From: Pocillopora verrucosa
Lineage: Eukaryota > Cnidaria > Anthozoa > Scleractinia > Pocilloporidae
Direction: 5' to 3'
NCBI RefSeq assembly: GCF_036669915.1
Contig: NC_089313.1
Location: 12,876,440 to 12,940,439, forward strand
Length of the DNA stretch: 64,000 bases
The notes beneath the pieces were generated by a model, which saw only the letters and a program-made list of their open reading frames with translations, made no database searches and was not told the origin of the DNA. This document shows positions 58,916 to 64,000 of the stretch, in pieces. The translations under genes were made by a program, and so were the position numbers. The number at the start of each line of letters is the position of its first letter. Position 1 is the first letter of the stretch.

Positions 58916-59684
58916 TAATTTGAGTTACATACATGCAGGCACAATTAACTACTGCACTTAATTCAAGACTTCAAGCGGCGACATAATGTGTTAAAATTTA
59001 TGATGTTACTGTACGCGTTTCTCTTTGACGCCATTTTTTTTGCCTGTGAAAGCGGAAATTGGGACGCAATCTTTACTTTCGGTGTGCCAGTCTCTGGACG
59101 ACGAATGACCAGGTACTGCGATTACTTTCTTCCCCAAAGACATTGAAAAATTGAAAATAGACCAAACCATGGGGCGAACTTGAAAATAATCAATCGAAGA
59201 GAACAATCCAGTGATGAATCTGGTTCTCTTCAAAAAATGCTGGAAATATACTGATTCTGCTAAAAGTGATACTTTTACTAAAAAGAAAAAATTAAGCTCG
59301 TTTTTCCAAACTATGCCAAAAATTATGCAAGCACAATCTCTAAGGGCCTGCCGGAAAACCCTCTGATATTATATCTGTACGGAAAATGTCATAAAGCTGG
59401 CATTTGAATCACTGAATTATTTCCACCTACCATGATGTCTGAATCGAAATCCGGATCTCCAAGCAGACTACGCCATGCATAACTGAACTTAAAGGCTTCA
59501 ATTATCCGGTGATACGTAAGCACAGAGGATTTCTTGTCTTTAAAGGCTGACGACGTCATATTGTACCCTACATTAAAAAAAGGAAAAAAAATGACATTTC
59601 TTAAGCAAGACTTGGTGAGTAGTGCGCAGCAAACAATGTCGACGACTTTTTTTTTTTTGCATTTTCCACCGGTTTCGTCTAATT

Positions 59685-59892
59685 AACCTTTTAACTCCTA
59701 AGAGTGACTAGCATCTAAGTTCTCCCAACGATATCAGTCCTGAATCAAACATTTAGGTCACGAGAATAAATGAAATGATCATCAAGTAAAGAAGTTCTAC
59801 ATTGCTAACCAACTTCTCCTTGTCAGCACCTTAAGAAACGTATAGAGAATAGTTTGGAGGATATGCATACTGATGTGAGGGTGTAAAAGGTA
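59685..59892 (-). repeat. R1 repeat inserted in unit B only
   Basis: Reverse-oriented relative of 4594-4799 and 12266-12478, with AGGATATGCATACTGATG and a GGGTGTAAAAGG end. In unit A the flanks join directly near 42915. Confidence 0.6.
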
Positions 59893-60050
59893 AAAATGAC
59901 TTCGTCAGCGAATTCAAACATAACACGCTCCAACTAGAAATACCCACCAAACATGCCGCACCAGGTCTTAAAAGGGGGTTAGGAAGGGGGATCATAAGAA
60001 TGTTACCAGGAGATCAGGTAAATTTTATCGTGACGCAATAGAAATCCTCC

Positions 60051-60264
60051 ACCCCCCTTCCCCCCTTCCCCCCTTCCCCCCTTCCCCCCTTCCCCCCTTC
60101 CCCCCTTCCCCCCTTCCCCCCTTCCCCCCTTCCCCCCCTCTCTCCCCTTCCCCCCTTCCCCCCTTCCCCCCTTCCCCCCTTCCCCCCTTCCCCCCTTCCC
60201 CCCTCTCTCCCCTTCCCCCCTTCCCCCCTTCCCCCCTTCCCCCCTTCCCCCCTCTCTCCCTTCC
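60051..60264. repeat. (CCCCCTT)n minisatellite
   Basis: About 200 bases of CCCCTTC heptamers with three CTCTCTCC interruptions, in a GGT-3 intron. The minus strand is G-rich (GGGGGAA units) and could form G-quadruplexes. The equivalent place in unit A is the C13 run at 43074-43086. Confidence 0.9.
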
Positions 60265-60407
60265 AAGGCGATACCTAAGGACTAGTCACTCTAGTTTTTT
60301 GAACGTGAACTAGAGTGTGCGCACAAGGAAGGGGAACTATATGTGCTACATGTACTTTATTGATCACAGTGTTTTTGAGACGGCGAGTTAGATATAAGAA
60401 TATAATA

Positions 60408-60448
60408 ATGATGACTATAATCATGACTATAATCATGACTATAATAAA

Positions 60449-60484
<36 letters not shown>
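60408..60484. repeat. ATGACTATAATC triplicate followed by (AAT)n microsatellite
   Basis: Three 12-base units (60411-60442) lead into about 13 AAT units ending at 60483, next to the donor of the 60505-60808 exon. It is absent from unit A. Confidence 0.85.
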
Positions 60485-60485
<1 letters not shown>

Positions 60486-62439
60486 TTTTGACGAGAACTC
60501 CTACCTCGCAAAATGTTCAAGATGAGCCCAAGCACGGCGCCACTTGTCGGGGGTGGGTCAGGAAAATTTTCATGCCCGAGAGTTCTCTCTGAAACGACTC
60601 TCTCGTGATCGGTCTGTAATCTCTTAAATCACTGTCGGTCACCATCCCATTGATTTTCTTCAAATCACTGATAATGTCTCTGGCAAGTGCTCCATTGTAA
60701 AAAGATTCTGGATCGTCACGCACCGTTTCCAGGGTCGTTGCGTACTTTTCATTCTTAATAACGTCTCCTTTCTTAACAAGCCTTTTATTATCAACCAGGA
60801 GCAGTTCACTGAAAAAAATTGAAAATTCATTAACGTAAATTATCTCATAACCCAGCTGCATACGAACAAAAATCTGTCGCTCTGAGAGAACAATCTTCCC
60901 ATAGAAGACTCTGGTATCAAACTACTATTCACCGAAGGGGAGGTGGCTAGTGGTGGTAAATTTCCGCCACTAACCACCGTCACTGAGGTAAAAGTTTTTT
61001 ATTATCATATAAATTACTGTGTTTTACAAGGATTTGCTTGGCGTCGAGTAGCCAATCAGAGCGCGCCTTTAACGCTATCCGTTGTTTTCGTATATACAAA
61101 TTGCCTTTGTCACATAGCAATTATGAATATTTCTGACCTTAAACCAGGGTCATTTTTAATATCTTCCTCGATTCCTTTGGTCCTTTTTTAGTGCATCATC
61201 CAGTGCTTTAGATGCTTTAAACCCTTTTTTGGCCAAATCGATGGCGGGTTGAACAAGGCGTTTCCATGTTAACCGACCATGTCGTTTCCAAGCCTCGAAC
61301 TGACCGCGCACCTCGCCGGGAACAGCGATGTACTGACCACCTAAGATTAAAGCTTGTTAAGTTGACGTTTTTGTGGGTTTTTAAATATAGTTCGTCAATT
61401 CGTTTGTGCCGTCTGTGTAGGTAAGGTATTTCCCTAGACAGACATTAATAAACTTTACAGACAAGGTATTTATAGACTTAGTTTAACGCGCCTATTTTCT
61501 TGCAAGATTTAAAGTGCTGTCAAGGAGTCCAAAACTTCGAAGTAGAGAAAGAGCGTACGTTTGCATTGATTAATTAGAACCATTGAGACACACTGAATTG
61601 GAGAAAATGTCAATTAATCTATTAAAGCGGAATAAACAATAATTAAAAAGTAGTGTAAACCACACAAGTGAAGAATGTTTTACACGCACGCTGATTGGCT
61701 AACTCGGAAGTAAATAGCAAGTACCATTTCACCTCCGAGCAGCCGAAGAGAATAAAATCTCGCGTCAAGAGTTTAACTTCCGAACATTTTTTGATATATT
61801 TTTAGCCAATTTTTTTGTATCCGTGTGGTATGTACTAAAACAGTTATTCACCTCCACTTCGATAAATAATTGTATATATAAGCTCACAAAAAATTATGCA
61901 AAAAAAAAGTTTTGGAGACCTTTCTTGGCTTCTTTCTCTTTGCCCTTGAACATATCCTAGTAAGCTGTAGCTGGGGCAGTTTCTCTGAAATCGATGACTG
62001 TGGCTTGCTTTAATGTTTGATTGTACACTAACATCACTCCCCCACCTCCTATCCCTGATGAGTGCATGCTGACCACACCCAAACAGAACATGGCGGCGAT
62101 GGCAGCATCCACCGCAGAGCCGTTTGCCTTTAGGATGTCTTCTCCTATGTCAGAACACTGCTTTGTATCCGTGGCAACGGCTTCTCTTTTATAGGGTCCG
62201 CCGAATGATTTATCGCGACGAAGTACGAAATACCAGACCAGCCCAACTACGAGACCTATTATAAACACTACTGCTACTATGACGCCGATTGCTATTTTAC
62301 CACGCTTACTGCATGCCAAGTCCCTTAAAAAAAAAACACTTTCAGGTTAGTTTTTGACTCGTTCAGGAACTATTTCTGTTGGCAGGTTACTGCGTCCATT
62401 TTAGATTCTTTTCCTTAGGGACCAGTAATTATCTACCGC

Positions 62440-62820
62440 CTGTCGAGGGGAGGGGGGGGGAGGGAAGGGAGATTAGAGGACTTATTTTCGGGGGGGAAGG
62501 GAGGGGGTCAGTCATCCTCAACAGAGAATAAAGGGTGGACTATAGAAAATTGGGATCAATATTATCAGTATCTGAGCAACTGCCCACCTACGCCTCCCCT
62601 AACCCAACATTAACCCTGACTTTTTATCAATTGACTGTTGTTGAGTTAGGGGAGGGGTAGGTGGGTAGTTGCCTAGATTCTGATATTGATCCGAAAATTG
62701 ACTGCCAATCACAATAATTACAAATGAGGGAAGGGGGGGGGGGGGAAATCGTAAGAATATCACAAAGCTAAATGGAGGATCAGGTACACAACCAAAATCT
62801 GATGTAACCCTCCCGAACAC
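62440..62820. repeat. G-rich/C-rich dispersed repeat, split by a MITE
   Basis: G-runs at 62446-62510 and 62728-62744 with the ATCGTAAGAATATCACA block correspond to 46350-46620 in unit A. The hairpin element at 62553-62692 lies inside it. Confidence 0.55.
62553..62692. mobile_element. 140-bp hairpin MITE with 8-bp target-site duplication (hAT-like)
   Basis: Ends GGATCAATAT and ATATTGATCC form the outer part of long inverted arms, which also include CCACCTACGCCTCCCCTAAC and GTTAGGGGAGGGGTAGGTGG. Identical octamers GAAAATTG flank it at 62545-62552 and 62693-62700. Unit A has a single GAACATCG at this point, an unoccupied site. Confidence 0.85.
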
Positions 62821-63093
62821 AAATCTTATCAGTAGCTAAGTAATACATTTTCCTTCCTGTCCGTTGAACTCTCCAGACGTTTTTCACCCGGGTTTAGGCC
62901 CTTATAGACTGTGTTAATAAATGTAGTATATTATGCTGCTCAGCTAGCATTTCTCGATGTTTTCTAAACTATGCTCAAATAATTTCAACGAAACTGTAGG
63001 TCAGTCAGGTCAGGGGTAGCCTAACACAGTCTCCGGCTTACCCAAGTGTATAATTGCCTGGGGAAATGGGATCCAATTCGGAAGGCTAAGTTT

Positions 63094-63573
63094 TGTTTGT
63101 TTGCGAACTCAGTGAAGAATTTACAATAATTAAAAGTAACTCTAAAGTATATATGTGTGATGTTTTTGAAACGACCCTTTCAACTTTATAGCGAATTCCA
63201 GCATTGTTAAATCCAACAAAATTGAAACAAAACTTATCCGTTGATGTGAATTGAAACGTTATATTTTTCTTGAATAATCACGACATCCAATCGTTATTCC
63301 GTCGTAAATCAAAGCTCATATTTCGCAAGACTAATTTTTGTTTCCCGGCAAACTCGATGAAGAATTTACAATAGTTACAAGAAACTTTAAAGTCTATATG
63401 TATGATGTTTTTGAAAAGACCCTTTTGACTTTTTAACGGATTCTAGCTTTGTTACATACGGCAAAATTGAAATCAAACTTATCCGATGACGTGAGTAAAC
63501 ACGTCACATTTTTCTGAAATAATCACAACATCCAATCGCTATACCGTCTGAAATCAAAGTTCATATTTCCTCC
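63094..63573. repeat. 240-bp tandem duplication upstream of GGT-3
   Basis: Two diverged copies with start points at 63094 and 63334, each with GAAGAATTTACAATA, ATGATGTTTTTGAAA and TCATATTTC blocks. Unit A has one copy (about 46878-47100). Confidence 0.75.
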
Positions 63574-64000
63574 TACAACTAAAGAATTCACACCTTCAAA
63601 ATCGTGGTTCTTTAACTCAACATCAGATCTCGTTCCAATCAATGCTCATACAGCGAAGAACGATGATTCCTTGCTAATGCATCGTATTATTGATTATCTT
63701 GTGCGTCCACGTCACTATATCACTTTCATACGTTCGATCATTATATTTGTAACTGCGGCGAAGATCTTGTCGAAATCAAGGTACTCTGAAATGTTTACTT
63801 GTACTACCTCGTATTATAAATTCACAAAGTTGCTGTTTTTATGGGAACCGCTAAACATTTCAGCCGAGATTGTTCCTTAAAATCACTATGTGCCGTTTTC
63901 TTGGTCTTGGATGTCTTATCAGACGTTTTGTGTGTTCATTGACAGATATTTGGAGTAGCGTGTTATAGCCAGTCTTCCAAATACAACCTACGATCTGCAC

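Larger units (their letters stand above)
56279..62323 (-). pseudogene. GGT: gamma-glutamyltransferase pseudogene (GGT-3), copy of GGT-2
   Basis: Exon equivalents (high-low): 62323-61920, 61340-61138, 60808-60505, 59567-59431, 57553-57363, 57089-56849, 56551-56279. Several lesions stand out against GGT-2. Trp has become TAG at 61957-61959. A shift lies in the 3' half of the 61340 exon, after ALDDALK. One G is missing from the G-run near 60549-60557, moving PPPTSG out of frame. The 5' splice site after 56849 has changed from GT to AT. The catalytic exon is intact (GTTHVAV), as are NNEMADF and the C-terminal APAGQ. The retained Ser-Ser in PFSSMCPTI is closer to other GGTs than GGT-2 is. Confidence 0.85.
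56270..64000. repeat. segmental duplication unit B (contains GGT-3), runs off the window
   Basis: Direct-orientation counterpart of unit A (39650-47513). Exon lengths are identical except where lesions occur. The last bases of the window still align with 47500-47513. Confidence 0.85.

Noticed and set aside
60003-60266. 87-codon glycine-rich protein on the minus strand
   Set aside because: It is a translation of the CCCCCTT minisatellite.

Overview
This window looks like nuclear DNA of an anthozoan cnidarian, most likely a stony coral. It is AT-rich and its genes have many short exons with ordinary GT/AG borders. Several dispersed repeats have forms I associate with scleractinian genomes. The species assignment is inference. 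Exon coordinates below were read by eye from splice sites and reading-frame continuity, so individual borders may be off by a few bases.

Layout. 2.1-14.6 kb (minus): a complete ULK1/2-type autophagy kinase in about 27 exons, with an N-terminal kinase domain, a long Ser/Pro-rich linker with a LIR-like motif, and a C-terminal EAT-type domain. One cassette exon is partly derived from a repeat. 16.7-18.1 kb (plus): a class A GPCR that is broken between helices 6 and 7. 20-27 kb (minus): a nine-exon gamma-glutamyltransferase gene (GGT-1) with one apparent single-base deletion. 31.1-37.1 kb (plus): a complete NR2-type nuclear receptor in five exons. 37.8-38.1 kb: a 57-bp minisatellite. 39.6-46.1 kb (minus): a second GGT gene (GGT-2) that reads intact over seven exons. 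56.3-62.3 kb (minus): GGT-3, a decayed copy of GGT-2 inside a direct segmental duplication (about 39.65-47.5 kb versus 56.27-64.0 kb).

The most interesting part lies between the two duplicated units. At 48.2-50.8 kb is a transposase gene whose motif order and spacing match the RAG1/Transib catalytic core, including the inserted zinc site, and it ends in a CCHC zinc knuckle. Tail-to-tail with it, 282 bp away, is a decayed gene (51.05-54.15 kb) for a Tudor-knot/chromo-barrel protein, a possible histone reader. This resembles the convergent RAG1-like/RAG2-like pair of ProtoRAG, with a different reader module. A PIF/Harbinger element (51.72-54.12 kb) has inserted into codon 11 of the Tudor-knot gene. 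Removing the element and one target-site copy restores that reading frame. The Harbinger interior also holds, on the opposite strand, a second copy of the two-exon N-terminal module found at the front of the RAG1-like gene.

Functionally, the host genes are unrelated neighbours: autophagy initiation (ULK), glutathione breakdown at the cell surface (GGT) and transcription (nuclear receptor). The rest is a layered record of transposons. Comparing the two GGT units gives filled and empty sites for several insertions, including a 140-bp hairpin element with perfect 8-bp target-site duplications.
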